A stretch of 23,648 nucleotides of DNA from an uncultured Porphyromonadaceae bacterium (GTDB lineage: Bacteria > Bacteroidota > Bacteroidia > Bacteroidales > Muribaculaceae), in assembly GCA_900555715.1 (NCBI GenBank), contig USMC01000038.1:1-23648 (forward strand). Reading direction: 5' to 3'. The notes beneath the pieces are model-generated. The model did no database searches, was not told the DNA's origin, and saw only the letters and a list, made by a program, of their open reading frames with translations. Numbering within the stretch: the stretch's first letter is position 1; every line of letters begins with the position of its first letter. Made by a program: the position numbers and the translations under genes. This document shows positions 1-7,515 of the stretch, piece after piece.

Positions 1-136
1 GTGAGGTTGCGTTTCTGCTTTTTGGTTTTCTTGGTCAAGATGTGGCTCTTGAATGCGTGTTTTCTTTTGATTTTTCCTGATCCGGTAAGGGCGAACCTCT
101 TTTTGGCACCGGAGTTAGTTTTAATCTTGGGCATTG
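1..136 (-). CDS. rpmI: 50S ribosomal protein L35, 3' part cut by window edge
   Basis: This is a component of the large ribosomal subunit. The 45 visible codons begin MPKIKTNSGAKKRFALTGSG and continue with a Lys/Arg-rich stretch, which is the recognisable L35 start. The ATG is the complement of 134-136; L35 is normally about 65 residues, so roughly the last third lies beyond base 1. It follows infC on the same strand after a gap of about 60 bp, the classical thrS-infC-rpmI order, and rplT would be expected next outside the window. Identification is sure; only the end is missing. Confidence 0.95.
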
Positions 137-175
137 CTTTGTTTGTTAATTAGTTAATTCGAGTTGTATAATCAT

Positions 176-193
176 GGCGCCGCACGTAGCGCC
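176..193. other. short hairpin between infC and rpmI
   Basis: GGCGC (176-180) and GCGCC (189-193) form a 5-bp GC stem with an 8-nt loop, starting just after the infC stop codon. There is no T tract on the minus strand, so it is unlikely to be a full terminator. It could modulate rpmI/rplT translation or RNA processing, but it may be fortuitous. Confidence 0.25.
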
Positions 194-197
194 CTGG

Positions 198-812
198 TTA
201 TTTCTTTTTCGGTGAGAGCATGATGGTCATTCTCTTGCCTTCGAGGATCGGCATCTGCTCTACTTTGCCATATTCTTCGAGGTCGTTCGCAAAGCGGAGG
301 AGAAGAACTTCGCCCTGCTCTTTGAAGAGGATGGAGCGTCCTTTGAAGAATACGTAAGCTTTCACTTTCGCACCTTCCTGAAGGAAGCCTATGGCGTGCT
401 TGAGCTTGAAGTTATAGTCGTGGTCGTCCGTCTGAGGACCGAAACGGATTTCCTTCACTACCACTTTTGTCGATTTGGCTTTGATTTCCTTGGCCTTTTT
501 CTTCTGCTGGTAGAGGTACTTCTGATAGTCGAGTACCTTGCATACAGGAGGATCGGCCTGAGCGGAAATCTCGACTAAGTCGAGTTCAAGCTCTTCGGCT
601 ATACGCCGGGCTTCCTGAATGGAGTAGATGCCGGGGGTGACATTGTCGCCAACAAGTCTTACTTCGCGGGCGCGGATGAGCTCGTTGATGTTGTTGGGCG
701 CCTGTTTTGCCTGGCGTGGGTCGCGCCGCTGCACGGGGGCGGCATTGGGTTTGCGTGGACCGGCGCCGGGTGCTGGGCGCGACGAGGGGTTGAAAGGTGG
801 TTTTTTCTCCAT
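198..812 (-). CDS. infC: Translation initiation factor IF-3
   Basis: IF-3 binds the 30S subunit, keeps it apart from 50S and proofreads initiator tRNA and start-codon choice. The N-domain begins near residue 42 (NNINELIRAREVRLVG). The linker contains the basic YQQKKKAKEIK segment, and the C-domain runs from KEIRFGPQTDDHDYNFKLKH to the MTIMLSPKKK end. At 204 residues it is longer than E. coli IF-3 (180) because of a Pro/Arg-rich N-terminal extension of about 28 residues. The start here is ATG rather than the AUU used for autoregulation in E. coli. It begins 12 bp after thrS and is presumably co-transcribed with it. Confidence 0.97.
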   Translation of the reverse strand: MEKKPPFNPSSRPAPGAGPRKPNAAPVQRRDPRQAKQAPNNINELIRAREVRLVGDNVTPGIYSIQEARRIAEELELDLVEISAQADPPVCKVLDYQKYLYQQKKKAKEIKAKSTKVVVKEIRFGPQTDDHDYNFKLKHAIGFLQEGAKVKAYVFFKGRSILFKEQGEVLLLRFANDLEEYGKVEQMPILEGKRMTIMLSPKKK

Positions 813-824
813 TCAGAGGGTTTG

Positions 825-2759
825 TTAGTTTATCATTTCTTTGACTTCTGTGTTCAGAAGTTCTGCAAAGTTAGCGATTTTCATCGAACCTAAGTCGCCT
901 TGACCCGGTTTTCTTACAGAAACTTCGCCATTTTGCTCTTCTTTTTCACCTACGACAAGCATATAAGGCACTTTTTTGAGCTGATTGTCGCGGATCTTGC
1001 GTCCGAGAGTCTCGTTGCGCGAGTCGATTTCAACGCGGATGTCGCTCTCCTCGAGTTCTTCGGCAACCTTCTTGGCGTAGTCGAGATATTTGTCGCTGAC
1101 AGGGATGATGACAGCCTGTTCGGGAGCAAGCCACAGAGGGAAGTGACCGGCGGTGTGCTCCAGAAGCACTGCCACGAAGCGCTCCATCGAGCCGAAGGGC
1201 GCGCGGTGTATCATCACGGGGCGGTGCTTGGCGTTGTCGCTGCCGGTATATTCCAGCTCGAAGCGTTCCGGAAGGTTATAGTCTACCTGAATGGTGCCAA
1301 GCTGCCAGCGGCGACCGATGGCGTCGCGTACCATAAAGTCGAGCTTCGGACCGTAGAAAGCTGCTTCTCCGAGTTCTGTGCGGGCATTGATGCCTTTTTC
1401 GGCGCAGGCTTCTATGATAGCCTGTTCTGCCTTGTGCCAGTTCTCGTCTGAGCCGATATACTTTTCTTTGTGTTCCGGGTCGCGGAGCGAAATCTGTGCT
1501 TCGTAGTTGTCGAATTTCAGAGCCTTGAAGATGTAGAGAATGATGTCCATCACTTTGAGGAACTCATCCTTTATCTGTTCCGGAGCGCAGAAGATGTGTG
1601 CGTCGTCCTGCGTGAAGCCGCGCACACGTGTCAGACCGTGGAGCTCACCGCTCTGTTCATAGCGGTATACTGTGCCGAATTCTGCCAGACGCAGAGGCAG
1701 GTCGCGGTATGAGCGGGGCAGCGCGCGGAAAATCTCGCAGTGGTGAGGGCAGTTCATCGGCTTGAGGAGGTATTCCTCGCCTTCTTCGGGTGTGTGGATG
1801 GGCTGGAAAGAGTCCTTGCCGTATTTTGCGTAGTGACCCGAAGTGACGTAGAGCTGCTTGTTGCCGATGTGCGGGGTGATAACCTGCAGATATCCGTATT
1901 TCTTCTGAATCTTGCGGAGGAACTGCTCCAGACGGTCGCGCAGGGCGGCGCCTTTGGGAAGCCAGAGGGGCAGACCGGCACCTACCTTGGGCGAGAAGGC
2001 GAAGAGTTCCATCTCCTTGCCGAGCTTGCGGTGGTCGCGTTTCTTGGCTTCTTCAAGCAGAGCAAGGTATTCGTCGAGCATCGACTTCTTGGGGAAGGTG
2101 ATGCCGTAGACGCGTACAAGCTGCTTGCGTTTTTCGTCGCCGCGCCAGAATGCGCCGGCAAGCGACATTATCTTCGCAGCCTTGATGGGAGCTGTCGTCG
2201 GGATATGCGGACCGCGGCAGAGGTCGGTGAAATTGCCCTGGGTATAAGTGGTGATATGTCCGTCCTCAAGCTCGCTGATTAGCTCGCATTTGTATTCCTC
2301 ATTTTTGTCGCCGAAGAATTTCAGCGCGTCCTCCTTGCTGATGTCGGCGCGGACAATAGCCTGATTCTGTTTGGCGAGTTCAAGCATCTTGGCTTCGATT
2401 TTTGCAAAATCGTCGCTCGTGAGCTTGTTGTCTCCCGGGTCGATGTCGTAGTAGAATCCGTTTTCGATAGCCGGACCGATGCCGAAACGGACACCCGGAT
2501 AGAGTTCCTGCAGCGCTTCGGCGAGCAGGTGGGCGGAGCTGTGCCAGAAAGCATGTTTGCCTTCCGGGTCTTCCCATTTGAAAAGTTTTACGGCAGCGTC
2601 GCTGTCGATGGGGCGCGTAAGGTCCCATTCCTTGTCGTTGACACTTGCGGCAAGCACCTCGCGCGCAAGGCGGGGCGAGATAGATTCAGCAATCTGAAGA
2701 GGCGTCACACCTGCTTCAAACTCCTTGACGCTGTTGTCGGGAAAAGTGATCTTTATCAT
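825..2759 (-). CDS. thrS: Threonine-tRNA ligase
   Basis: The enzyme charges tRNA-Thr with threonine in the cytoplasm. From MIKITFPDNS the protein is 644 residues, the family's normal length. The TGS domain occupies about residues 1-60. The editing domain has HxxxH (H73, H77) and CRGPH (C181, H185). The class II catalytic core has zinc ligands C337 (MNCPHH) and H388 (DDAH), and motif 3 is HRAPFGSMERF; an anticodon-binding domain forms the C-terminus. The frame is open upstream to an ATG at 2849, but those 30 codons have no family resemblance and span the putative promoter, so the ATG at 2757-2759 was chosen. It heads the thrS-infC-rpmI cluster. Confidence 0.97.
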   Translation of the reverse strand: MIKITFPDNSVKEFEAGVTPLQIAESISPRLAREVLAASVNDKEWDLTRPIDSDAAVKLFKWEDPEGKHAFWHSSAHLLAEALQELYPGVRFGIGPAIENGFYYDIDPGDNKLTSDDFAKIEAKMLELAKQNQAIVRADISKEDALKFFGDKNEEYKCELISELEDGHITTYTQGNFTDLCRGPHIPTTAPIKAAKIMSLAGAFWRGDEKRKQLVRVYGITFPKKSMLDEYLALLEEAKKRDHRKLGKEMELFAFSPKVGAGLPLWLPKGAALRDRLEQFLRKIQKKYGYLQVITPHIGNKQLYVTSGHYAKYGKDSFQPIHTPEEGEEYLLKPMNCPHHCEIFRALPRSYRDLPLRLAEFGTVYRYEQSGELHGLTRVRGFTQDDAHIFCAPEQIKDEFLKVMDIILYIFKALKFDNYEAQISLRDPEHKEKYIGSDENWHKAEQAIIEACAEKGINARTELGEAAFYGPKLDFMVRDAIGRRWQLGTIQVDYNLPERFELEYTGSDNAKHRPVMIHRAPFGSMERFVAVLLEHTAGHFPLWLAPEQAVIIPVSDKYLDYAKKVAEELEESDIRVEIDSRNETLGRKIRDNQLKKVPYMLVVGEKEEQNGEVSVRKPGQGDLGSMKIANFAELLNTEVKEMIN

Positions 2760-2824
2760 GATGTTTATCTTACTAAGCAAGTTCAATCCGCAGGGCATAG
2801 CACACCCTGCTTCAAAATCAGCCG

Positions 2825-2857
2825 CAAAGATAAGCTTTTTCCGCGACATATCCTAAA
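2825..2857 (-). promoter_or_regulatory. Bacteroidetes-type promoter of thrS
   Basis: On the minus strand the -7 box TATCTTTG (2825-2832) matches TAnnTTTG exactly. A weaker TTTA (2854-2857) lies 21 bp upstream in place of TTTG. A transcript would start near 2818, giving an untranslated leader of about 60 nt before the chosen thrS start and ruling out the ATG at 2849. Confidence 0.65.
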
Positions 2858-2895
2858 ATTCCGCTAATTTTCAGCCACAACACCATCAATTTCCC

Positions 2896-2967
2896 CTGTG
2901 CAGGCAGCAAAAAAATGGTCTGTGCGGAAGGAAAAATTTTGTCCTGTGCGGGAGGCTTGCCTCCCGG
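2896..2967. repeat. three imperfect direct repeats with a 24-bp period
   Basis: CTGTGC recurs at 2896, 2920 and 2944, exactly 24 bp apart, each time followed by a G/A-rich hexamer of the form RGRMRG; the rest of each unit diverges. The third unit continues into a perfect 18-bp palindrome, CGGGAGGC-TT-GCCTCCCG (2949-2966), that lacks a T tract. The array lies directly upstream of the thrS promoter, so it could be a regulator-binding array, but no function is known. Confidence 0.5.
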
Positions 2968-2969
2968 TA

Positions 2970-3007
2970 AAATAAATACTCAGGCTTCATCACGAGGCCC
3001 GAGTATT
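2970..3007 (-). terminator. Rho-independent terminator of the PadR/PspC operon
   Basis: AATACTC (2975-2981) pairs with GAGTATT (3001-3007), and GGC (2983-2985) pairs with GCC (2997-2999) across one A/C mismatch; the loop is 11 nt. On the minus strand the stem is followed by TATTTATTTTA, a T-rich tail. It sits 168 bp past the stop of the PspC-domain gene and upstream of the thrS promoter. Confidence 0.7.
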
Positions 3008-3174
3008 CAGTCATAACAAATTACCTTAAATATTTATACATTGTAGAGATTATCAGAGGGCAATCTCTTGATATCTTTTCGGCTGTCGTTTAAATGATTG
3101 GCTCATCAGAGCCAGAACAATTCGTTGACAGTTTTTCCAAAATATGCCGAGAGTTTGAGAGCGAGTTCTGTGGT
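3008..3174. other. non-coding tail downstream of the PspC-domain gene
   Basis: I see no convincing gene here. The stretch holds a small perfect hairpin, TGGCTC (3099-3104), ATCA loop, GAGCCA (3109-3114), and AT-rich sequence. It probably forms the 3' untranslated region of the PadR/PspC transcript before the terminator at 2970-3007. The open plus-strand frames that begin here are shadows of the PspC-domain gene. Confidence 0.5.
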
Positions 3175-4224
3175 TCAGATAAGATTGCAGATGATGACGG
3201 TGCAGATGCAGATGAAGGATATGATGAGTGCCGTCAGTATTGCGGATGTGGACATGCCTTTGCGGTTGAAGATAACAGCTATCGCTCCCCAGGTAATGCT
3301 GCCGAAAATGCAGAGCGCGAGGATTACGGATGATATTGCAGAAATCAACATGGATGTATCTCTTGTGATGTATAGGTGCATGCCGTTAAGGATGTCCGGG
3401 AAGTAGAATAGCTTCGCGGCTATAAGACCGATGATGAGGCATACCAGACCTATGCCGCAGGCGAATGCGATGCAACCGCTGATAATTCCGAAGAACGCCA
3501 TGATGCTTTTGCCTAAGATGGTGAAGAACGTCTTCCAGAAACCTTTGCCGCTGTTTTCGTAGTAGGGCGGAGGAGTTGGGGAGTGCTCGATGACGGCTTT
3601 ACCGATGTTGCCCACGCTCAGAGGAGTGCCTGTCATCTCCATTATCTGACGTGGGCTGCTCGCGACCGGTATTATCATCCATGCGATCAGATAGAGCACC
3701 ACAAGCGGAATGCAATATGTGAATATCGTCAGGACGGAGTAGAGGATACGCATTATGTTGGCGTTCCAGCCCAGATAGACGGCAAGACCGCCGAAAACAC
3801 CTCCGAAAATCTTGTCGCTGTCGCTGCGGTAGAGTTTTTTCTTCGTCGGAAGGTTGAAGGATATGAATGGCTTTTCCTGTTGTTCCTGGCGCTGCTCGTC
3901 CTTTCCGCTTTCCGGCGCTTTGCCTTCTTCTTTTTCTTTCTGCGGGGATTCTTCGGATTTATCTTCCTGTGATAGATCTTCGGGACGTCCCATGGTCGCT
4001 ATGACGTTGTTGACGTCGGAGAGGACAATCACATTGGCGCCCGTGCTGGTGCGTGCGGCAAAGAGCTCACGGATGCGGCTTTCGATGTCGTTCACTATTT
4101 CTTCGCCTTCCTCGCCGCGGAAGGTTGCGCGGAGCTGGTCGAGGTAGCTGTTCAGGAGCTGGAATGCATCGTCGTCGATGTAGAATATCTGTCCGTCGAT
4201 GTTTGCGGGGTATGCTTTTTTCAT
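3175..4224 (-). CDS. PspC-domain inner-membrane protein
   Basis: This 349-residue protein has a cytoplasmic N-terminal domain (about 1-85; MKKAYPANIDGQIFYIDDDAF start) seen in Bacteroidetes PspC proteins. A highly charged Glu/Lys/Gln linker (about 86-118) follows. The PspC domain runs from about 130 to 187 (KLYRSDSDKIFGGVFGGLA, then two membrane segments ending WMIIPV). Four or so further membrane helices occupy 235-349. PspC proteins take part in envelope-stress responses; the exact role here is not known. Its ATG overlaps the stop of the PadR gene as ATGA, so the two are translationally coupled and the regulator probably controls this membrane protein in response to envelope or drug stress (inference). 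Confidence 0.85.
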   Translation of the reverse strand: MKKAYPANIDGQIFYIDDDAFQLLNSYLDQLRATFRGEEGEEIVNDIESRIRELFAARTSTGANVIVLSDVNNVIATMGRPEDLSQEDKSEESPQKEKEEGKAPESGKDEQRQEQQEKPFISFNLPTKKKLYRSDSDKIFGGVFGGLAVYLGWNANIMRILYSVLTIFTYCIPLVVLYLIAWMIIPVASSPRQIMEMTGTPLSVGNIGKAVIEHSPTPPPYYENSGKGFWKTFFTILGKSIMAFFGIISGCIAFACGIGLVCLIIGLIAAKLFYFPDILNGMHLYITRDTSMLISAISSVILALCIFGSITWGAIAVIFNRKGMSTSAILTALIISFICICTVIICNLI

Positions 4225-4574
4225 TGTTGTTCTGCCGTGGGTTCTGAGATATTGTTAATAAGATGGTTGACGGTGTTGTTGATTTCTGCCCAGGAGGCAT
4301 CGAGCTGTTCCAGGGCTTTGAGACCTAAGGCGGTGATGCCATAGTATTTACGTGGCGGTCCTGACGGCGATTCCTCCCACCGGTAGGTGAGGAGTCCGTC
4401 GTTTTTCAGGCGTGTGAGCAGCGGGTAGAGCGTGCCTTCCACTACGATCAGGTGCGCCTCTTTCATCCGGGATATTATCCCGGAGGCGTAGGCGTCGCCG
4501 TTCTTTAGCAGAAGAAGCACGCAGAATTCGAGCATGCCCTTGCGCATCTGCGATTTCAGGTTATCTATGTTCAT
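4221..4574 (-). CDS. PadR-family transcriptional regulator
   Basis: This 117-residue winged-helix repressor starts MNIDNLKSQMRKGMLEFCVL and carries the PadR signature (LLLLKNGDAYASGIISRM ... EGTLYPLLTRLKNDGLL ... RKYYGITALGLKAL). It is the short PadR type, with one C-terminal dimerisation helix. The frame is open to an ATG at 4655, but that start would lie upstream of the promoter and within the palindrome, so the ATG at 4572-4574 was chosen. The gene overlaps the PspC-domain gene by ATGA. A palindromic operator covers its -33 region, which fits autorepression (inference). The ligand is unknown. Confidence 0.9.
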   Translation of the reverse strand: MNIDNLKSQMRKGMLEFCVLLLLKNGDAYASGIISRMKEAHLIVVEGTLYPLLTRLKNDGLLTYRWEESPSGPPRKYYGITALGLKALEQLDASWAEINNTVNHLINNISEPTAEQQ

Positions 4575-4624
4575 TTTCAGGATGAAAGATTGTAGATTTT
4601 CAGGAGGGTTGTCCTTTTCACCGG

Positions 4625-4656
4625 CAAAGTTATATATTCTTATAGTACTATGCAAT
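4625..4656 (-). promoter_or_regulatory. Promoter of the PadR/PspC operon
   Basis: On the minus strand TAACTTTG (4625-4632) is an exact TAnnTTTG -7 box. ATTG (4653-4656), one change from TTTG, lies 20 bp upstream. Transcription would start near 4618, giving a leader of about 44 nt. The -33 box falls in the loop of the large inverted repeat at 4642-4668. Confidence 0.7.
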
Positions 4657-4668
4657 ACATAGTACTAT
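4642..4668. promoter_or_regulatory. Putative PadR operator: nested palindrome
   Basis: ATAGTACTATG (4642-4652), CAATA, CATAGTACTAT (4658-4668) is a perfect 11-bp inverted repeat with a 5-bp centre. Each arm also contains the self-complementary decamer ATAGTACTAT. It covers the -33 box and spacer of the PadR promoter and lies about 30 bp upstream of the -33 box of the divergent gene. Position and symmetry suit a dimeric PadR protein; binding itself is inferred. Confidence 0.7.
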
Positions 4669-4698
4669 GAATTAACAAAGTTTTGCAATTTGCCGCGT

Positions 4699-4729
4699 TT
4701 TGCAGCCTGGAAGAAATGCGCTATATTTG
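4699..4729 (+). promoter_or_regulatory. Promoter of the GHL10-type hydrolase gene
   Basis: TTTG (4699-4702), a 19-bp spacer and TATATTTG (4722-4729) match the Bacteroidetes consensus perfectly. Transcription would begin near 4736, only about 14 nt before the ATG at 4750. This excludes the in-frame ATG at 4690 as the start. Confidence 0.8.
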
Positions 4730-4749
4730 CACAGATATTGATTCTTGCC

Positions 4750-6012
4750 ATGAAAAAAATTATTCTTTTAGTCCTCCTTGCCGCGGCGGTGCTTTGTTCC
4801 GCCTCGCAGCCCCGGCGTAGCCCGGAAGTGTATGTCACCATTGGAGCCGATGCTAATTTTCTGCGCTTCAGCAGCCGCGACAGCATCTGCTGGTATCTCG
4901 ACCGCTGCGTGGAGGCGGGTTTCAACCATGTTGTTCTCGATGTGAAGCCAAACTACGGCAAAGTGCTCTACCGCAGCGCTATCCTTCCGTATCTCGACTA
5001 TATCGAGGGCATCACGCCGGAACCGCTCGGGCGACGGTGGGATTATCTTCAGACTTTTATCGACGAATGCCACCGGCGCGACATGCGTCTGTCGGCATCG
5101 TTCTCCATTCTTCCCGTAGGATCTCCTTACTGGAAGCGCGGTCTATGCTATCAGGATACGGTTTATGACCGCTGGCTGTGCAAAGAGCTTCTTCCCGACG
5201 GAACGCTCGGCGACATGCGGCAGACGCGTAAGGCTGCCGCATTCCTCAACCCTGCGCGCAAGGATGTGCAGGACTATGCCCTGTCGCTGATTCTGGAGCT
5301 TGTCAGGAACTACGACATCGACGGCTTCTCGCTCGACTACTGTCGCTATCCGGATGCGCAAAGCGATTTCTCGGATTTTTCGCGGAAAGCCTTTGAGGAA
5401 TATCTCGGGCGCGAGGTGGAACATTGGCCCGGCGATGTGGTGTCTTTTGCCGCCGACGGTTCGCGCATCGACGGACCGCTGGCGCCGCAATGGTGGGCGT
5501 GGCGCGCGACGGTAGTGGCGGATTTCGTGCGCCGTGCCTCGGAGTCGATACATGATATCAAGCCGGATGTGGACGTGGAATATTGGGCGGCGACATGGAT
5601 TCACGCCCTTAACGTCAACGGGCAGAACTGGGCGTCGCCTCGTTCGTCGTGGCCTATGGCATATTCTTATGGCACTCCTGAGTATCAGGCGGCGGGATTC
5701 GCTCCCTGGCTCGACGTGTTCGCTGCGGGTGCATATCTGGAAAGAGTGCACGGCGCCGACGACAACGAATCGGTCGAATATGCCCTTACGCGCGCCGATT
5801 CGCTTCTGCACGGCGACTGCCGCCTCGTCGGCTCGCTCTATGCTGTGAACCATGATACGGTGGCGTCTAATCCGAACAACATGTATAACGCGGCTCTCAT
5901 GTCGCTTACAAAAACAGGGAACCTGCGGGTGTTCGACATCTCGCAGGTTCACAAAAACGGGTTGTGGCAGTCGATACGCTCTGCTATCGACGATTATAAC
6001 GCCGGACGCTGA
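4750..6012 (+). CDS. Secreted GHL10-type (glycosyl hydrolase-like 10) protein
   Basis: The 420-residue protein begins with a signal peptide (MKKIILLVLLAAAVLCSA), likely cleaved near residues 18-19; the Cys at 16 does not sit in a good lipobox. A TIM-barrel of the GHL10/DUF187 family follows. It shows YVTIGADANFLRF, VVLDVKPNYGKVLY (about 61-74), FLNPARKDVQDYAL, and the family hallmark DGFSLDYCRYP (191-201), where D196 is a candidate active-site acid. It probably acts on a periplasmic or surface polysaccharide or glycan; the substrate is unknown. Its stop lies 1 bp from the stop of the convergent gdhA, and it is divergent from the PadR operon. Confidence 0.82.
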   Translation: MKKIILLVLLAAAVLCSASQPRRSPEVYVTIGADANFLRFSSRDSICWYLDRCVEAGFNHVVLDVKPNYGKVLYRSAILPYLDYIEGITPEPLGRRWDYLQTFIDECHRRDMRLSASFSILPVGSPYWKRGLCYQDTVYDRWLCKELLPDGTLGDMRQTRKAAAFLNPARKDVQDYALSLILELVRNYDIDGFSLDYCRYPDAQSDFSDFSRKAFEEYLGREVEHWPGDVVSFAADGSRIDGPLAPQWWAWRATVVADFVRRASESIHDIKPDVDVEYWAATWIHALNVNGQNWASPRSSWPMAYSYGTPEYQAAGFAPWLDVFAAGAYLERVHGADDNESVEYALTRADSLLHGDCRLVGSLYAVNHDTVASNPNNMYNAALMSLTKTGNLRVFDISQVHKNGLWQSIRSAIDDYNAGR

Positions 6013-6013
6013 T

Positions 6014-7354
6014 TCAGAGCACGCCCTGTGCCATCATTGCCTCGGCTACCTTCATAAATCCGGCGATGTTGGCGCCGCGGACGTAGTTGACGTAGCCGTC
6101 CTTTTCCATTCCATAGCGCACGCACTGCGCGTGTATGTCCGCCATGATGCGGCTGAGCTTGCTGTCTACTTCTTCGGCTGTCCAGCTGAGGCGTTCGGAG
6201 TTCTGTGCCATCTCCAGACCGGAAGTGGCGACGCCGCCGGCGTTGGCGGCTTTGCCGGGAGCGTAGAGAATCTTTGCAGCAACGAATTTGTGGACTGCGT
6301 CGGGAGTCGAAGGCATGTTTGCGCCTTCGCTGACGGCAAAGCATCCGTTGGCAAGGAGTGCGTCGGCGTCGCTGCCGTCGAGTTCGTTCTGAGTGGCGGA
6401 AGGCATGGCGATGTCGCACTGCACGAGTTTCCACGGGCGCTGACCGGCATAGTATTTGAGTTCGGGGAAGCGGTCGGGAACTTCGTAGAGGCGGCCGCGC
6501 ATATAGGTCTTGAGTTCGAAGATATAGTCGAACTGTTCCTGAGTCAGTCCGTCGGGAGCGATGATGGCGCCTTCCGAGTCACTCATAGATACAACCTTGG
6601 CGCCGAGCTGGAGCAGTTTCTGGGCGGTATAGGTGGCGACGTTGCCGGAGCCGGATATAGCCACGCGTTTGTCCTTGATGTCGATGTTCTTTGTGGCGAG
6701 CATGTTGAGGAGGAAGTAGCAGTTGCCGTAGCCCGTGGCTTCCGGGCGGATGAGGGAGCCTCCGAAGGTGAGACCTTTGCCGGTGAATGTGCCGGTGAAC
6801 TCGCGGGCCATTTTTTTATAGTAGCCGAACATGTATCCTACCTCGCGCGCACCCACGCCGATGTCGCCTGCCGGAACGTCGGTGTCGGCGCCGATATGCC
6901 GCCACAGCTCGGCGATGAAAGCCTGACAGAAGCGCATGATTTCCATGTTGCTCTTGCCGCGCGGCGAAAAGTCGCTGCCGCCTTTGCCGCCGCCCATGGC
7001 GAGCGTGGTGAGAGAGTTTTTGAATGTCTGTTCGAAAGCGAGGAACTTGAGGATGGAGAGATTGACGGAAGAATGGAAGCGGATGCCGCCTTTATACGGA
7101 CCGATGGCGTTGTTGTGCTGCACGCGGTAGCCCATATTGGTGCGCACCTTGCCGGAGTCGTCGACCCATGATACGCGGAAAGAAAAAATGCGGTCGGGGA
7201 TGCAGAGACGTTCTACGAGATTCACACGCTCGAACTCAGGGTGCTTGTTGTACACGTCTTCTATGGATGATAGAACTTCTTCTACCGCCTGGATATATTC
7301 AGGCTCGTTGGGAAAGCGGCGCATCAGATCTGCCACTACTTCTGTTGTTTTCAT
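6014..7354 (-). CDS. gdhA: NADP-type glutamate dehydrogenase
   Basis: The enzyme interconverts 2-oxoglutarate plus ammonium and glutamate and is the main ammonium-assimilation route in many gut Bacteroidales. At 446 residues it has the length of the hexameric class. Visible features are GYRVQHNNAIGPYKGGIRF (about 75-93), the catalytic Lys K124 in MGGGKGGSDF, and the Rossmann loop GSGNVA (about 235-240). The second strand ends in SMSDSEG, as in NADP-dependent enzymes. A perfect promoter precedes the ATG. No terminator is visible before the convergent gene, whose stop is 1 bp away. Confidence 0.96.
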   Translation of the reverse strand: MKTTEVVADLMRRFPNEPEYIQAVEEVLSSIEDVYNKHPEFERVNLVERLCIPDRIFSFRVSWVDDSGKVRTNMGYRVQHNNAIGPYKGGIRFHSSVNLSILKFLAFEQTFKNSLTTLAMGGGKGGSDFSPRGKSNMEIMRFCQAFIAELWRHIGADTDVPAGDIGVGAREVGYMFGYYKKMAREFTGTFTGKGLTFGGSLIRPEATGYGNCYFLLNMLATKNIDIKDKRVAISGSGNVATYTAQKLLQLGAKVVSMSDSEGAIIAPDGLTQEQFDYIFELKTYMRGRLYEVPDRFPELKYYAGQRPWKLVQCDIAMPSATQNELDGSDADALLANGCFAVSEGANMPSTPDAVHKFVAAKILYAPGKAANAGGVATSGLEMAQNSERLSWTAEEVDSKLSRIMADIHAQCVRYGMEKDGYVNYVRGANIAGFMKVAEAMMAQGVL

Positions 7355-7377
7355 TCGTAGGAATTTGAATTTCGTGG

Positions 7378-7409
7378 CAAAATTACAATGTTTTCATGAA
7401 ATATGCAAA
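7378..7409 (-). promoter_or_regulatory. Promoter of gdhA
   Basis: On the minus strand TTTG (7406-7409), a 20-bp spacer and TAATTTTG (7378-7385) match the Bacteroidetes consensus. The transcript would start near 7371, about 17 nt before the gdhA ATG. Confidence 0.8.
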
Positions 7410-7454
7410 CAAAAGCAACTTGATTTGTTTAAACTGTCGCAAAATGACAGGACG

Positions 7455-7494
7455 ACAACAAAATAACTGCCGGCATCTGTGCGGATGCCGGCAG
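7455..7494 (-). terminator. Rho-independent terminator of the glycogen operon
   Basis: CTGCCGGCATC (7467-7477) and GATGCCGGCAG (7484-7494) form a perfect 11-bp GC-rich stem with a 6-nt loop. On the minus strand it is followed by TTATTTTGTTG. It lies 21 bp past the stop of the cytidylate-kinase-like gene and separates this operon from the gdhA promoter. Confidence 0.9.
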
Positions 7495-7515
7495 CAGACA
7501 GTTGTGTTACTTGCG

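Noticed and set aside
2760..2849. 30-codon N-terminal extension of thrS
   Set aside because: It spans the putative -7 box, and the family begins at the MIKITFPD methionine.
5852..7171. 439-codon plus-strand frame across the end of the hydrolase gene and antisense to gdhA
   Set aside because: It is out of frame with a well-supported gene and antisense to a textbook gdhA; the composition is a GC-rich codon shadow and no motif is recognisable.
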